From: Methylococcaceae bacterium UBA7658
GTDB taxonomy: Bacteria > Pseudomonadota > Gammaproteobacteria > Methylococcales > Methylomonadaceae
Direction of reading: 5' to 3'
DNA length: 62,939 nucleotides
Assembly (NCBI GenBank): GCA_002483425.1
Contig: DLHW01000002.1
Coordinates: forward strand, 44,915-107,853
Shown: in pieces, positions 52,700 through 62,156 of the stretch
Layout: every line of letters starts with the position of its first letter
Position numbering within the stretch: position 1 is the first letter of the stretch
Notes under the pieces: model-generated
Database searches by the model: none
What the model was told of the DNA's origin: nothing
What the model saw: the letters and a program-made list of their open reading frames with translations, nothing else
Translations under genes and position numbers: made by a program

Positions 52700-53164
52700 T
52701 TAAGGATCACCGCGATTGAAATTATCGCGGGCAAGATTATATTCACGCTCTATACCTTCGTTTAAGTTATAACCTGCATCATTGAATAACTCGCCGGCAA
52801 AAAATAAACGCATATCGATAATCCAAGCCACTTTTTTTATCTTATTGTTTTCAATAATTACGGTAGCAAGCCTAGGATTGGTGTTAACTAATTGATCTAC
52901 GATAGTCTCAGGGTTATTAGGATCTTCTTTCAGTGCTCCGGTCACGATACGCTGAGCTGCTTCGATGGTCAGTACAGGATTAGCCGTAGGCAGCGCGGCA
53001 ATTTCTTCGTCTTTAAGCGACTGCGCATCGAAATACCCAAGGTCATAGACGACCTTAAACAATATGGCAAGAAAAATTCCGCCGAACCAAATGCACAGAG
53101 CTATTTTTAATCGTCTTCTAACGCGAGGGTTCGACAGTCTATTTATAATAAAGCGTATTTTCAT
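52700..53164 (-). CDS. Single-helix membrane protein (hypothetical)
   Basis: A 154-residue protein with a basic N terminus (RLSNPRVRRRLK), one membrane helix (~22-45, IALCIWFGGIFLAILFKVVY) and an acidic periplasmic-type domain (~50-154), with VLTIEAAQRIVTGALKEDPN and RLATVIIENNKIKKVAWIID. No family recognised. It is intact although it lies among decayed genes, and its DPNNPETIVDQL stretch looks like part of a folded domain. Confidence 0.6.
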   Translation of the reverse strand: MKIRFIINRLSNPRVRRRLKIALCIWFGGIFLAILFKVVYDLGYFDAQSLKDEEIAALPTANPVLTIEAAQRIVTGALKEDPNNPETIVDQLVNTNPRLATVIIENNKIKKVAWIIDMRLFFAGELFNDAGYNLNEGIEREYNLARDNFNRGDP

Positions 53165-53518
53165 ATCTAATTTTTTACGGTTTATAGCTAATCAACTCCT
53201 AAGATGCGTCATAGAATGCATCTGTACGTATTCAAGCACACGTGCTCATTGGATATCAATCGCGTAATTTTCTCTTGCTAAAGCTCCAAACCATCCTATT
53301 TATCCAACAACTGCTACGTCCGCTTTGGGTTGCCGCGGAACTGGCGGCAAGGAAACGCTGTTTGGGTTTTTCTTCCGCCAGGATTTGGGTGGAAAGTTCA
53401 AACATGAGTTTGTTAAGGCTTGTGTTCCGGTATTTTGCGATGTTTTTCTAGCGTGTTCCGCTATCTCGTCCGGTAAACCGATGGATAAAGTTACAGACTT
53501 AGCCAACATTTTTAGTTT
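53165..53518. other. Spacer with a possible degraded antitoxin
   Basis: Between two minus-strand genes. A minus-strand frame at 53300-53509 opens MLAKSVTLSIGLPDEIAEHA, like a ribbon-helix-helix antitoxin. It then loses resemblance, while another frame reads FELSTQILAEEKPKQRFLAA. This suggests a frameshifted antitoxin gene, at low confidence. Confidence 0.3.
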
Positions 53519-54193
53519 TTAACCCAGCGCCCTCTTCTCGATAACTTTTTTAGCGATTAACGGAAAAACGGCCAATAATATAAATGAGAAAATGAGGGCT
53601 GGCGAGGTAATGTCTGAAAGCGATTTGATTGTCGCTAATTGTGTGCCTGCGTTAACATAAACCAGTGTGCCTGCAAGCATTCCGATTTGACTGACCCAAT
53701 AAAAGGTCGATGACTTCATGGCGGTTAAACCCATGACGAGATTGATTATGAAAAAAGGAAATACAGGCGCAAGGCGCAAGGCAAATAGATAATAAGCGCC
53801 TTCTTTCTCGATGCCTTCGTTTATTTTTTTTATATATTGGCCGAATTGCCGTTCAACCTTTTCCCGAAATAAAAACCTTGCTGCTAAAAAAGCCAAAGTC
53901 GCGCCGATACTGGAGGCAAACGATACGATGACCGTACCCCAAAACAGGCCGAAGATTGCGCCGCCGGCTAAGGTAAGAATAGTCGCGCCTGGTAGCGATA
54001 AGCCGGTTATAAGAATATAGATAAGGCCGTAACTCAGTAGCGTTAAAAAAGGCCGGTTTTGATAATACGTTAAAATGACGTTTTGCTGTTTTTGCAAGCC
54101 GGCTAGAGTAAAGTAATTATCCCAGTCGAAATAAAAAAATAAGCCAATCGAAATGGCGATGAGGATAAACATCTGAGTTTTAGATACAGTCAT
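53519..54193 (-). CDS. TVP38/TMEM64 (DedA-like) membrane protein
   Basis: A 224-residue inner-membrane protein with about six helices. The SNARE-associated/VTT domain (~70-190) shows LPGATILTLAGGAIFGLFWG, FASSIGATLAFLAARFLFRE and LRLAPVFPFFIINLVMGLT, with the conserved Arg of the reentrant region. Relatives scramble or flip phospholipids or take part in envelope homeostasis. The gene stands alone. Confidence 0.85.
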   Translation of the reverse strand: MTVSKTQMFILIAISIGLFFYFDWDNYFTLAGLQKQQNVILTYYQNRPFLTLLSYGLIYILITGLSLPGATILTLAGGAIFGLFWGTVIVSFASSIGATLAFLAARFLFREKVERQFGQYIKKINEGIEKEGAYYLFALRLAPVFPFFIINLVMGLTAMKSSTFYWVSQIGMLAGTLVYVNAGTQLATIKSLSDITSPALIFSFILLAVFPLIAKKVIEKRALG

Positions 54194-54817
54194 AATACTT
54201 TCTCCTCGTCCGGTAACTGGTTTAGTTTATTAGCTTATAAATAATTCTGCTAATACAAAATAACCATTGTTTTTTTATGTTGTATAGCTGAGCGCAGGTT
54301 TGTATTTTCACTAAACTGCAATTGCGGGTTAAAGAAAAAGCGATACTATCAATATCGTGAAAAGCGTTTCGTATCCAGCCGTTGCCGATATCGTTTCGAC
54401 GAACGAATCCCAACATAGTTTAAGTTATTCAGAAATCAATTTTGGACTTAAAGCAGTTAGCTTATTGCACGGTATTGTAGCGGAAAAAGGGATTTTTAAT
54501 GCGAATACGGATTGGCTTTGGATAAATTGTAACCCAACTCGAATCAACTCGTTTATTGTTGCAAGATTCAACGTCGACTATATGAAATCGGCGGAGTATT
54601 AATCGAAAAAATATAACTAAGGCCGGTTCCGGACGCAAGGCTAGGAGAAAATACCAAGCAATGACTTGCGCGACCAGGCGCGCGGTTTACGTTCAAAGTT
54701 ATTATACGGAGAAGCCGGATGCTATTTGATCCGTGTCGGAATGGATTCGATTTTACCGGTTGGGTTCCAAACCAGGAGTGTTTTAGACAGCCCCTGGCTG
54801 GGAACGGAACAGGCGGT
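54194..54817. other. Intergenic region
   Basis: About 620 bp without a gene I can support. An 81-codon GTG frame at 54357-54602 has no ribosome-binding site or recognisable motif. No repeat or RNA found. Confidence 0.35.
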
Positions 54818-56719
54818 TTACTTGCCCAGTAGTTGTTTTACTTTCGCCATGATGCCGGTAGGATCAATTCCTTGGTGCGGGAATTGTTCCCATAAGCCGC
54901 CGCAACCTTCTTTGTAGGTGCCGATATGGGCAAACTTAGGCGCGAATCCTCGTTCGAGCAACCAAGAGCCGTAACGGCTGCCTAAGCCGGTTTTGCGGTT
55001 AAAGGACTCGACCACTAATACCATCGGCGATTTCCCGGCTTTGGCTAGCATGTCTTCATCAATTACGTTTAATGTCGGTTTATTGATCAAGCCGACATCG
55101 ATACCTTCCGCTTTTAAGCGTTCCACGGCATCGAGTGCGCGATACAAGGATTCGCCGAAACTTACGATGTAGCCTTGGCTGCCTTCCCGGATAACTTCGT
55201 CTTTGCCGGAAACGAATTTATAGTTTCCCCCGAACATTACTTCGCCTTTATCATTCAAAATACTAGGGACTTTGGAACGGGTCGAGAAGATGAACCGTAA
55301 CCCTTCATTGAAGAATACGCTGTTAACGCAGGCTTTCATTTGCTCCGGGTCGGCAGGGAAGTACAAATTAGTCGTATAGCCGTCATCAAGGCCGTTGTCG
55401 GCAAACATGTTATTGATACCGAAATGGCAGGTGTTATCCGCCATGTCGTCGATACCGGAGTGCGAGAAATGGCAGAGCAAATTGGAATTATTCAAACGGG
55501 CCATTGTGATTTCAGAAATACACATTTCCAGGAATGCGCTGAATGTACCGAAGATGCCTTGCTTGCCTTGCGCCATACCGAAACCGGCGGCAGCGGATAA
55601 GTTACCGCGTTCCATGATGCCGGAAGCGATGAAAACTTCTGGATAAGCGTCATGAATTTTTTTCAAACCGCATGAGCCTTCCAAGTCGCTATCGATGACG
55701 CGGACTTTGTCTTTGCGATCTTGTTCGCTCATAGTGCCTAACACAGCATTAACGGCGTCACCGAATACGTTACGGTTGGCGTCCCAGTTATCGCTGGAGC
55801 CTTTGAACGTGTAATCTTGTTTCGCGCCTTTTTGACTGTTGATGATGTCAACGGCTGCTGTGTAGCCGCGTTTTTCCAGATACTGCACGGCGAGTTTAAC
55901 CGAAATTACGTCGTGACCGTGGTTGGAGCCTTCCAGTCCTTCAATACCTGGACACATCGGCCGGTGATTGATAATCGCTACCGGGCCTGCGGTGTTGATG
56001 GCTTTACAGATACGCTCGTATAACCCGTCAATGTCTTCGCCGTCGCCTTCCAAGACGGTTACGCCTTGACCGGACAGTGTTTTTGCAGTGGAACAGCCCG
56101 GCAGATATTTAGATGGATGGCCCGCAATGGTTACGTCGTTATCGTCGATAATGAGTTTTACGTTTAAATTTTGCGCGACTGCCAAACGCGCTGCCTCGGC
56201 GTCGTTCCCTTCCTGCTGCGACCCGTCAGAGCCTAAACAGAATACTGTGCGGCCTGGATTTGCCATTGCGACGCCGTTGACATAAGGCCACATGTGGCCT
56301 AAACGCCCGGAGCTGAATTTAACGCCTTTGGTATAGCCTAATTCAGGGTGTCCCGGCAAGTGCGAGTGGGCTTCGCGGTATAGCATTAATTGTTCGGCTG
56401 GCAAATCGCCGTTTAAAGCGGACATCAAGTATTGGGTGGCGACACGATGGCCTGCTTCGTCGAAGAAGATAGGGACATAGTTGTCGCTTCCGCGGAATAA
56501 GGCGTCCATGATCATGACTTCCGGCACAGTGTCGTAAGGGCCGCCGGTATGTCCACCCACGCCGCGCGCCGCGCCGGTCGAAGTAAAGAAGATGATGGCG
56601 TCGCGACACAATTGGATGTTGTGCTGAAGACCGGCTTTTTGTTCGGCAGTCAGTTTGCTGTTACTAGCGTCGAGTTTGATGCGTTTGTATGAACCAAGGT
56701 CAATTGGAAATTTTGTCAT
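54818..56719 (-). CDS. Transketolase-family thiamine-diphosphate enzyme
   Basis: A 633-residue enzyme. The ThDP motif runs from GSDGSQQEGNDAEA to LIIDDNDV (~170-205). The pyrimidine-binding half begins near VIDSDLEGSC (~345) with EVFIASGIMERGNLSAAAGF, the catalytic Glu region. The C-terminal domain has GLINKPTLNVID. In methylotrophs transketolases run the rearrangement phase of the ribulose monophosphate cycle; a role in dihydroxyacetone synthesis cannot be excluded by eye. Slightly shorter than E. coli TktA (663). The adjacent xoxF on the same strand is separated from it by a terminator. Confidence 0.88.
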   Translation of the reverse strand: MTKFPIDLGSYKRIKLDASNSKLTAEQKAGLQHNIQLCRDAIIFFTSTGAARGVGGHTGGPYDTVPEVMIMDALFRGSDNYVPIFFDEAGHRVATQYLMSALNGDLPAEQLMLYREAHSHLPGHPELGYTKGVKFSSGRLGHMWPYVNGVAMANPGRTVFCLGSDGSQQEGNDAEAARLAVAQNLNVKLIIDDNDVTIAGHPSKYLPGCSTAKTLSGQGVTVLEGDGEDIDGLYERICKAINTAGPVAIINHRPMCPGIEGLEGSNHGHDVISVKLAVQYLEKRGYTAAVDIINSQKGAKQDYTFKGSSDNWDANRNVFGDAVNAVLGTMSEQDRKDKVRVIDSDLEGSCGLKKIHDAYPEVFIASGIMERGNLSAAAGFGMAQGKQGIFGTFSAFLEMCISEITMARLNNSNLLCHFSHSGIDDMADNTCHFGINNMFADNGLDDGYTTNLYFPADPEQMKACVNSVFFNEGLRFIFSTRSKVPSILNDKGEVMFGGNYKFVSGKDEVIREGSQGYIVSFGESLYRALDAVERLKAEGIDVGLINKPTLNVIDEDMLAKAGKSPMVLVVESFNRKTGLGSRYGSWLLERGFAPKFAHIGTYKEGCGGLWEQFPHQGIDPTGIMAKVKQLLGK

Positions 56720-56917
56720 GGCTTATTCTCATGTGTTAAAGATTTTTGTTCGTTATTGTTTTGAAAAAGCGGGATAATAACTTTTTAAAATTAAAAGGCG
56801 GACTATACCAAAGGCTGATAATCGAAAATCCGCTTTTATCGGGAGTTATGGTCTCAAATTAAGTGCTTTCGGTAAAGGAAAACCTTTGCTAAATTCGCAT
56901 TGTTGAAATGGCCAGCA

Positions 56918-56952
56918 TAAAAAAACCCCGGCTTGTTAAAGCCGGGGTTTTT
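56918..56952. terminator. Intrinsic terminator after xoxF
   Basis: AAAAAACCCCGGCTT-gttaa-AGCCGGGGTTTTTA: a GC-rich stem with A/T runs on both sides, 36 bp after the xoxF stop. It ends the xoxF transcript on the minus strand and isolates the transketolase gene. Confidence 0.9.
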
Positions 56953-56987
56953 AGTTAGCTTAACAATTAATCAGGAAGATTAATTTT

Positions 56988-58841
56988 TTAGTTAGGCAAT
57001 GCAAACACAGTGAATGTGCCGCCTAATTTTGTATATGAATTCAAGCTTCTGTAGGCGCCGACAGCCCCCAAACCTTCTGAGTTGGAGTCTTCTTTACCGG
57101 TATCCAAACCAGCCGCGATACCGATACCGGCCCAGCCGCCGATGCCTGACAATACGCCAACATATTGTTTGCCGTTGTATTTCCAAGTATTAACGTTGCC
57201 GATAATGCCGGATGGGGTTTTGAATTTATACAATTCTTTACCGCTTTTGGCGTCCACTGCTTTCAGATAACCTTCTAGCGTGCCGTAGAATACGATGCCG
57301 CCAGCGGTTGCAACAGAACCTGACCATACGGAGAACGGTTCTTTGTTAGACCAAGCAATTTTACCGGTTTTAGCATCGTAAGCGGTGAATTGGCCTAAGT
57401 TGCTGGTTCCGTCCGGTTGGCCGGTCATCGCATCGGCGCCCGCCGGTCCCATCGTCAAAGTAGCGCCCACATAAGGCTGGCCCGCTTTGTAATCAACCGC
57501 GAACGGTTCGTAGGTCATGCACAAATGGTTGCCTGAGATATAGAACAGGCCGGTTTGCGGAGAATAAGACACAGGTTGCTGGTTTTTGCTACCTAAAGCA
57601 GCAGGGCAAACACCTTTTGTGGTAACGTCTTCACCGTTTTGTTCAGTACTGTATTGCGAAACGACTTGTGGACGACCTGTCTTCATGTCAACGTGAGTAG
57701 CCCAGTTGACTGATTTGTCAAATTTTTCAGCGACTAATAATTCGCCGGTTTCACGGTCAAGTGTGTAACCGAAGCCGTTACGATCGAAATGCACGATAGT
57801 TTTGTGCATTTTACCGTTAACTTCTTGGTCAACTAATGGCACTTCGTTGATACCGTCAAAATCCCACTCGTCATGAGGGGTCATTTGGTATACCCATTTT
57901 ACCGCGCCGGTATCGGCGTCACGAGCCCATAAGGACATCGACCATTTGTTGTCGCCAGGACGTTGTACAGGATTCCAAGTAGACGGGTTGCCTGAGCCGT
58001 AATAGACCAAGTTCAACTGCGGATCGTAGCTGTACCAGCCCCAGGTGGTGCCGCCGCCGATTTTCCATTGGTCGCCCTTCCAGGTTTTAGTGCTGGAGTC
58101 CGCGCCTACAGGCGTTACTTTACCGTTTTCCCAGGTAGTGGTTTTATTCGGATCGATTAAAGTGTCTGAATCCGGACCCATGCTATAGCCTTTCCATCTC
58201 AGTTGTCCGGTACGGATGTCATAAGCCGCCATAAAGCCGCGCACACCGAACTCGCCACCTGAAATACCGGTCAAAACCATGTCTTTAACAACAAAAGGTG
58301 ATGAGGTATTGGTCATGCCCAGTTTCGGATCGCCGTTTTGAACACTCCACACGCGTTTGCCGGTTTTAGCGTCCAATGCAGTCAGTATAGTGTCGGATTG
58401 TTGCAAGAATATTTTGCCGTCGCCGTAACCTAAGCCGCGGTTAACCGTATCGCAGCACATAACAGGAATGGTGACATCCGCGTCTTGAGTCGGCGTGTAT
58501 TCCCAAATGACCGATTGGGTTTTCTGGTCGATGGCGTAAACGGTGTTAGGGAACGGTGTGTGGATATAAAGAACGTCGTCGATGACTAAAGGTCCGCCTT
58601 CGTGACCACGTAAAACACCTGTTGAGAAAGACCATGCGGGTTGCAAGTTCTTTACGTTGTCAACATTGATGTCTGAAAGTTCGCTATAACGCGTACCGGC
58701 ATAGTTGCCACCCCAAATGGCCCAGTTGTTTGGGTTTTTAGTGAGTTGTTCAACTGCGCTATTGGCTGTCGAGATTGCTGGCGCAGCCACCAACGCAGCT
58801 ACACTCGATGCAAGTAGCCAGTTTTTAAGAGGCTTCTTCAT
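56988..58841 (-). CDS. xoxF: Lanthanide-dependent PQQ methanol dehydrogenase
   Basis: A 617-residue periplasmic quinoprotein that oxidises methanol (and formaldehyde). A signal peptide precedes mature sequence near STANSAV. Vicinal Cys129-Cys130 (PVMCCDT) form the disulfide ring above PQQ. Metal/PQQ ligands fit Glu197 (GGEFG), Asn285 (GSGNPS) and catalytic Asp327. Asp329, two residues on (WDFDG), is the extra carboxylate diagnostic of lanthanide-binding XoxF; the calcium enzyme MxaF has Ala there. Propeller W-motifs recur. AGGAG precedes the ATG. No xoxG or xoxJ is adjacent, so it is probably a monocistronic gene. Confidence 0.95.
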   Translation of the reverse strand: MKKPLKNWLLASSVAALVAAPAISTANSAVEQLTKNPNNWAIWGGNYAGTRYSELSDINVDNVKNLQPAWSFSTGVLRGHEGGPLVIDDVLYIHTPFPNTVYAIDQKTQSVIWEYTPTQDADVTIPVMCCDTVNRGLGYGDGKIFLQQSDTILTALDAKTGKRVWSVQNGDPKLGMTNTSSPFVVKDMVLTGISGGEFGVRGFMAAYDIRTGQLRWKGYSMGPDSDTLIDPNKTTTWENGKVTPVGADSSTKTWKGDQWKIGGGTTWGWYSYDPQLNLVYYGSGNPSTWNPVQRPGDNKWSMSLWARDADTGAVKWVYQMTPHDEWDFDGINEVPLVDQEVNGKMHKTIVHFDRNGFGYTLDRETGELLVAEKFDKSVNWATHVDMKTGRPQVVSQYSTEQNGEDVTTKGVCPAALGSKNQQPVSYSPQTGLFYISGNHLCMTYEPFAVDYKAGQPYVGATLTMGPAGADAMTGQPDGTSNLGQFTAYDAKTGKIAWSNKEPFSVWSGSVATAGGIVFYGTLEGYLKAVDAKSGKELYKFKTPSGIIGNVNTWKYNGKQYVGVLSGIGGWAGIGIAAGLDTGKEDSNSEGLGAVGAYRSLNSYTKLGGTFTVFALPN

Positions 58842-59067
58842 ATTTTAGTTCTCCTGATATCTTGTTAGTTAGACAAAATACTTATTATTTATAAGACTAA
58901 TATTAGTTTTGGGGTGATCATTTTATTATCTCCTCGCGAGAGCAGGAATTTTTCACGCCACGTACTAGATTTAATGATTTTGCCTTAAAAGTCAACTTTT
59001 AAATGGCTTTAACGTGCGCTAAATAAGGCTGGCAACAGCATCGTATTAATTGTTAAAGAAATTATTG
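58842..59067 (-). promoter_or_regulatory. xoxF promoter and leader region
   Basis: A candidate minus-strand promoter is TTGACT with TAAATC 16 bp later (around 59001-58974). Downstream, a palindrome CTCGCGAG (58934-58941) sits in the 5' untranslated region. AGGAG lies at ~58849-58853. Hand inspection only. Confidence 0.4.
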
Positions 59068-59793
59068 TTACAACTTCTCGACACGATAACCGGTAGCGTT
59101 CCATACTAGAGCCTCGCCGTTCTCTGTCGACCAATCGGAAAGCACAATGCGTTGGGCTTTTTTAGCGCCGATAGTGAATTCGTGCACATTCGGACGGTGA
59201 GTATGGCCGTGAATTAAACTCAGACAGTTAAATTTCCGCATCTTCGCTACGACAGTTTTCTGGTTAACATCCATAATCGCCTGCGATTTTTTCCGTTTAT
59301 GCAAAAAGCTTCTTAGCCGATACCAGCGTGCCGCCAGCAGACGAATGAACAAGGGTTTGTTTAACACAGTCTGCCGCCATTCCGGCGAACGAGATTTAAC
59401 TCTGAACGCTTGATAAGCGATGTCATCGGTACATAATAAATCGCCGTGAGTTAATAACGCCGGTTCGCCAAAGAGATCGACGACCGCGAAATCGTCTAAT
59501 AAGGTGATGTTGGTGTCTTGGCAGAACCGCTGGCCGAGCAAGAAATCCCGGTTACCCAATTGCAAAAAAACTTTAGTGCCGGTCGAGGTTAGTTTTTTTA
59601 AGGCGGCGCGGATTTCTTTATTGGGCGGCGTGAAGTCGTCATCGCCGACCCAGGCGTCGAATAGGTCCCCCAGGATGTATAGTGCTCGAGCGTTAACCGC
59701 GCGCGTTGCCAGGAAGTTAAGGAAGCGTTGCGTGATTTCCGGCTTATCCCAGGCAATGTGTAAATCGGAAATGAATAAAATTTCGGCTTTCAA
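59068..59793 (-). CDS. lpxH: UDP-2,3-diacylglucosamine diphosphatase
   Basis: A 241-residue calcineurin-type phosphoesterase that makes lipid X in lipid A synthesis. Metal motifs are FISDLHIAWD (~6-15), LGDLFDAWVGDDD (~41-53), LGNRDFLLGQ (~78), THGDLL (~114) and IHGHTHRP (~196). Length equals E. coli LpxH (240). It follows the peptidyl-prolyl isomerase gene by 70 bp, and cysS is divergent, the same order as ppiB-lpxH / cysS in E. coli. Confidence 0.95.
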   Translation of the reverse strand: MKAEILFISDLHIAWDKPEITQRFLNFLATRAVNARALYILGDLFDAWVGDDDFTPPNKEIRAALKKLTSTGTKVFLQLGNRDFLLGQRFCQDTNITLLDDFAVVDLFGEPALLTHGDLLCTDDIAYQAFRVKSRSPEWRQTVLNKPLFIRLLAARWYRLRSFLHKRKKSQAIMDVNQKTVVAKMRKFNCLSLIHGHTHRPNVHEFTIGAKKAQRIVLSDWSTENGEALVWNATGYRVEKL

Positions 59794-59863
59794 AGGTGAC
59801 CAGATCTTAGGCGCAAGGCTTCAATGGTTTAAACCTTGCGCCGTTTTACTTGAACCTTGCTTT

Positions 59864-60442
59864 TTATTTCACTATTTCAGCTTTTTCGATCACGATATCG
59901 GTTTTCGGCACGTCTTGATGTCCGCCTTTATTAGTAGTCGGCTGGTCGGCCATTTTATCGACTACATCCATGCCTTCAACGACTTCGCCGAACACGGCGT
60001 AGCCCCAGCCGCTTGGCGTAGGGGAGGTGTGGTCTAAAAACGTATTGTCTTTGTAGTTGATAAAAAATTGGGCGGTCGCCGAATTCGGATCGTTCGTTCG
60101 GGCCATGGCGACAGTGCCGCGTTTATTGGATAGTTTATTATCGGCTTCGTTTTTAATCGGCTGATGAGTGGTTTTTTGCTTAAACGATGTGTCGAAGCCT
60201 CCGCCTTGCGCCATAAAGCCTTTAATTACGCGGTGGAAAATAGTGCCGTTGTAAAAACCTTCTTTGACATAGGTTAAAAAATTTTCCGTCGAAACCGGGG
60301 CTTTTTCGGCATTTAGCTGGATCGTAATCTTGCCCAGTGGAGTGGTTAAAGCGACTTTGTTGGTTTCAGGCATTTTAGTTTCCTTGGCGAAAGTAGTTGT
60401 TGTGGCGAAGCACAATAGAATCGAAAGGATAAGAGTACGCAC
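59864..60442 (-). CDS. Periplasmic cyclophilin-type peptidyl-prolyl isomerase
   Basis: A 192-residue PPIase. The GTG at 60442, seven bases after GGAGAG, is the better start than an in-frame TTG that overlaps that site. A signal peptide (cleavage near TFA-KETKM) shows export. The cyclophilin core has FHRVIKGFMAQGG (~75), MARTNDPNSATAQFFIN and FGEVVEGMDVVDKMA. Active-site Arg, Gln and Phe are present. It resembles PpiA (exported) by signal but occupies the ppiB position in front of lpxH. Confidence 0.92.
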   Translation of the reverse strand: MRTLILSILLCFATTTTFAKETKMPETNKVALTTPLGKITIQLNAEKAPVSTENFLTYVKEGFYNGTIFHRVIKGFMAQGGGFDTSFKQKTTHQPIKNEADNKLSNKRGTVAMARTNDPNSATAQFFINYKDNTFLDHTSPTPSGWGYAVFGEVVEGMDVVDKMADQPTTNKGGHQDVPKTDIVIEKAEIVK

Positions 60443-60589
60443 GGTTATTCTCTCCAATTAAAATTTAAACGGTAAATTTTAGGCGGTTTTCGCTTGAAAG
60501 AGAAGGCTTAAACTTGATAGATTGTACGGCTTTACCGGCCGGAACTTTTCCGTTACAGCCAAAGCCAAGCCGTTTTTAAGGATAACCCG

Positions 60590-62071
60590 TTGAAAATCTA
60601 CAACACATTAACCCGCAAAAAAGAAGAATTTCAGCCGCGCGAGCCGGGCAAGGCCGGCATGTACGTGTGCGGTATGACCGTTTACGATTACTGCCATATC
60701 GGACATGCCCGCGTCATGGTTGTTTTCGACACCATCGCCCGCTACTTCCGCTATAAGGGCTACGAACTGACTTATGTGCGCAATATCACCGATATCGACG
60801 ATAAGATTATCCAGCGGGCCAACGAAACGGGCGAAGTTTCGGACACAATTTCTGAACGTATTAGCAAGTTAACGACGAAGTTCATCGACGCCATGCACGA
60901 AGACGAAAGAGCGTTGAATGTTTTGCCGCCGGATATTGAGCCTAGGGCGACCCAATCCATTCCCGATATCATCGCCATGATACAAAAGCTTATCGCCAAT
61001 GGTTTGGCTTACGTAGGCACAAACGGCGACGTGTTTTATTCAGTCAGCAAATTCAAACCTTACGGCCTTTTGTCGGGGAAAAACCTGGCCGATTTGCAGG
61101 CAGGTGAACGCGTCGATGTCGACCTTGCCAAACAAGACCCGTTGGATTTCGTCCTCTGGAAAATGGCAAAACCGGACGAACCTTATTGGGAATCGCCTTG
61201 GGGTAATGGCAGGCCGGGCTGGCATATCGAATGTTCGGCAATGTCGACTTGCTGTCTGGGCAACCATTTCGACATCCACGGCGGCGGCATGGATTTACAG
61301 TTCCCGCACCACGAAAACGAGATCGCCCAGTCCGAAGGCGCAACAGGGGAAACCTTCGTCAATGTTTGGATGCACAACGGGTTTGTGCGTGTAGACAATG
61401 AAAAGATGTCCAAGTCGTTGGGGAATTTTTTTACCGTGCGGGAGGTGTTAAATCATTTACGAAATCGCTACGGCGATAATGCTGGTGAAATTATTCGAAT
61501 GTTTATTCTTTCCAGCCATTACCGCAGCCCTTTAAATTATTCAGATAAGCATCTTATAGAAGCGGTTGATATGCTGAACCGATGTTATATAGCACTCCGT
61601 AATGTTAGATATACACATGCTGAAATTATTCCTGAGTACCAAGAAAAATTTACTTTAGCGATGGATGATGATTTCAATACTCGGATGGCCGTGTCCGTAT
61701 TATTAGAGCTGGCTAAAAGTCTTAATAAGGCTAAAGAGGTTAACGATACAGTAACAGCCAGTAACTTGGCGGCATCTCTTAAAGGATTGGGAGATTTGCT
61801 AGGAATTTTAAAAGCCGATGATCCAGATGATTTTTTACAAGGACTACAGATAATTGAAGTCGAGAGTATTCCTTCTCAAGAAGCCGTTGGTATGCCATCT
61901 ATTACAGTGGCCAAACCTGAAGTTGTTGTTGATCTGCTCATTCAAAAGCGCATTAATGCAAAAAAAGATAAAAATTGGACTTTGGCCGATCAAATCCGTG
62001 ATGAACTAAAGCAACATGGCGTTATTCTCGAAGATAAGCCCGACGGCACGACAACTTGGCGGCGTGAATAA
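60590..62071 (+). CDS. cysS: Cysteinyl-tRNA synthetase
   Basis: A 493-residue class I synthetase starting with TTG at 60590, with AAGGAT upstream and sequence (MKIYNTLTRKKEEF) aligning with the usual start. HIGH-type CHIGHARVMVVF (~34-45), zinc-site Cys27 (YVCGMT), with Cys217 (HIECSAMS) and the HHENE segment, and KMSKSLGNF (KMSKS, ~268) are in place. The C-terminal anticodon-binding part is normal. From about 61440 onward the base composition turns clearly AT-rich while the protein stays intact, suggesting a mosaic gene. Confidence 0.95.
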   Translation: MKIYNTLTRKKEEFQPREPGKAGMYVCGMTVYDYCHIGHARVMVVFDTIARYFRYKGYELTYVRNITDIDDKIIQRANETGEVSDTISERISKLTTKFIDAMHEDERALNVLPPDIEPRATQSIPDIIAMIQKLIANGLAYVGTNGDVFYSVSKFKPYGLLSGKNLADLQAGERVDVDLAKQDPLDFVLWKMAKPDEPYWESPWGNGRPGWHIECSAMSTCCLGNHFDIHGGGMDLQFPHHENEIAQSEGATGETFVNVWMHNGFVRVDNEKMSKSLGNFFTVREVLNHLRNRYGDNAGEIIRMFILSSHYRSPLNYSDKHLIEAVDMLNRCYIALRNVRYTHAEIIPEYQEKFTLAMDDDFNTRMAVSVLLELAKSLNKAKEVNDTVTASNLAASLKGLGDLLGILKADDPDDFLQGLQIIEVESIPSQEAVGMPSITVAKPEVVVDLLIQKRINAKKDKNWTLADQIRDELKQHGVILEDKPDGTTTWRRE

Positions 62072-62156
62072 GCTCATGATTTTTTTAAATTAAAAAACAT
62101 AGAATTTTACGATAATCAATATCTGATAATCGAGTAACGTATAATTTCTTCAAATA

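Noticed and set aside
53300..53509. Intact ribbon-helix-helix antitoxin gene
   Set aside because: Only the first ~20 residues resemble the family; the rest is out of frame and no toxin is adjacent, so it is noted only as a possible remnant.
54357..54602. 81-codon plus-strand frame upstream of the transketolase 3' end
   Set aside because: GTG start without ribosome-binding site, no motif, mixed composition; probably chance.
58934..58941. CTCGCGAG palindrome in the xoxF leader as a dedicated operator
   Set aside because: Only 8 bp, single copy, and no known regulator consensus to compare with.
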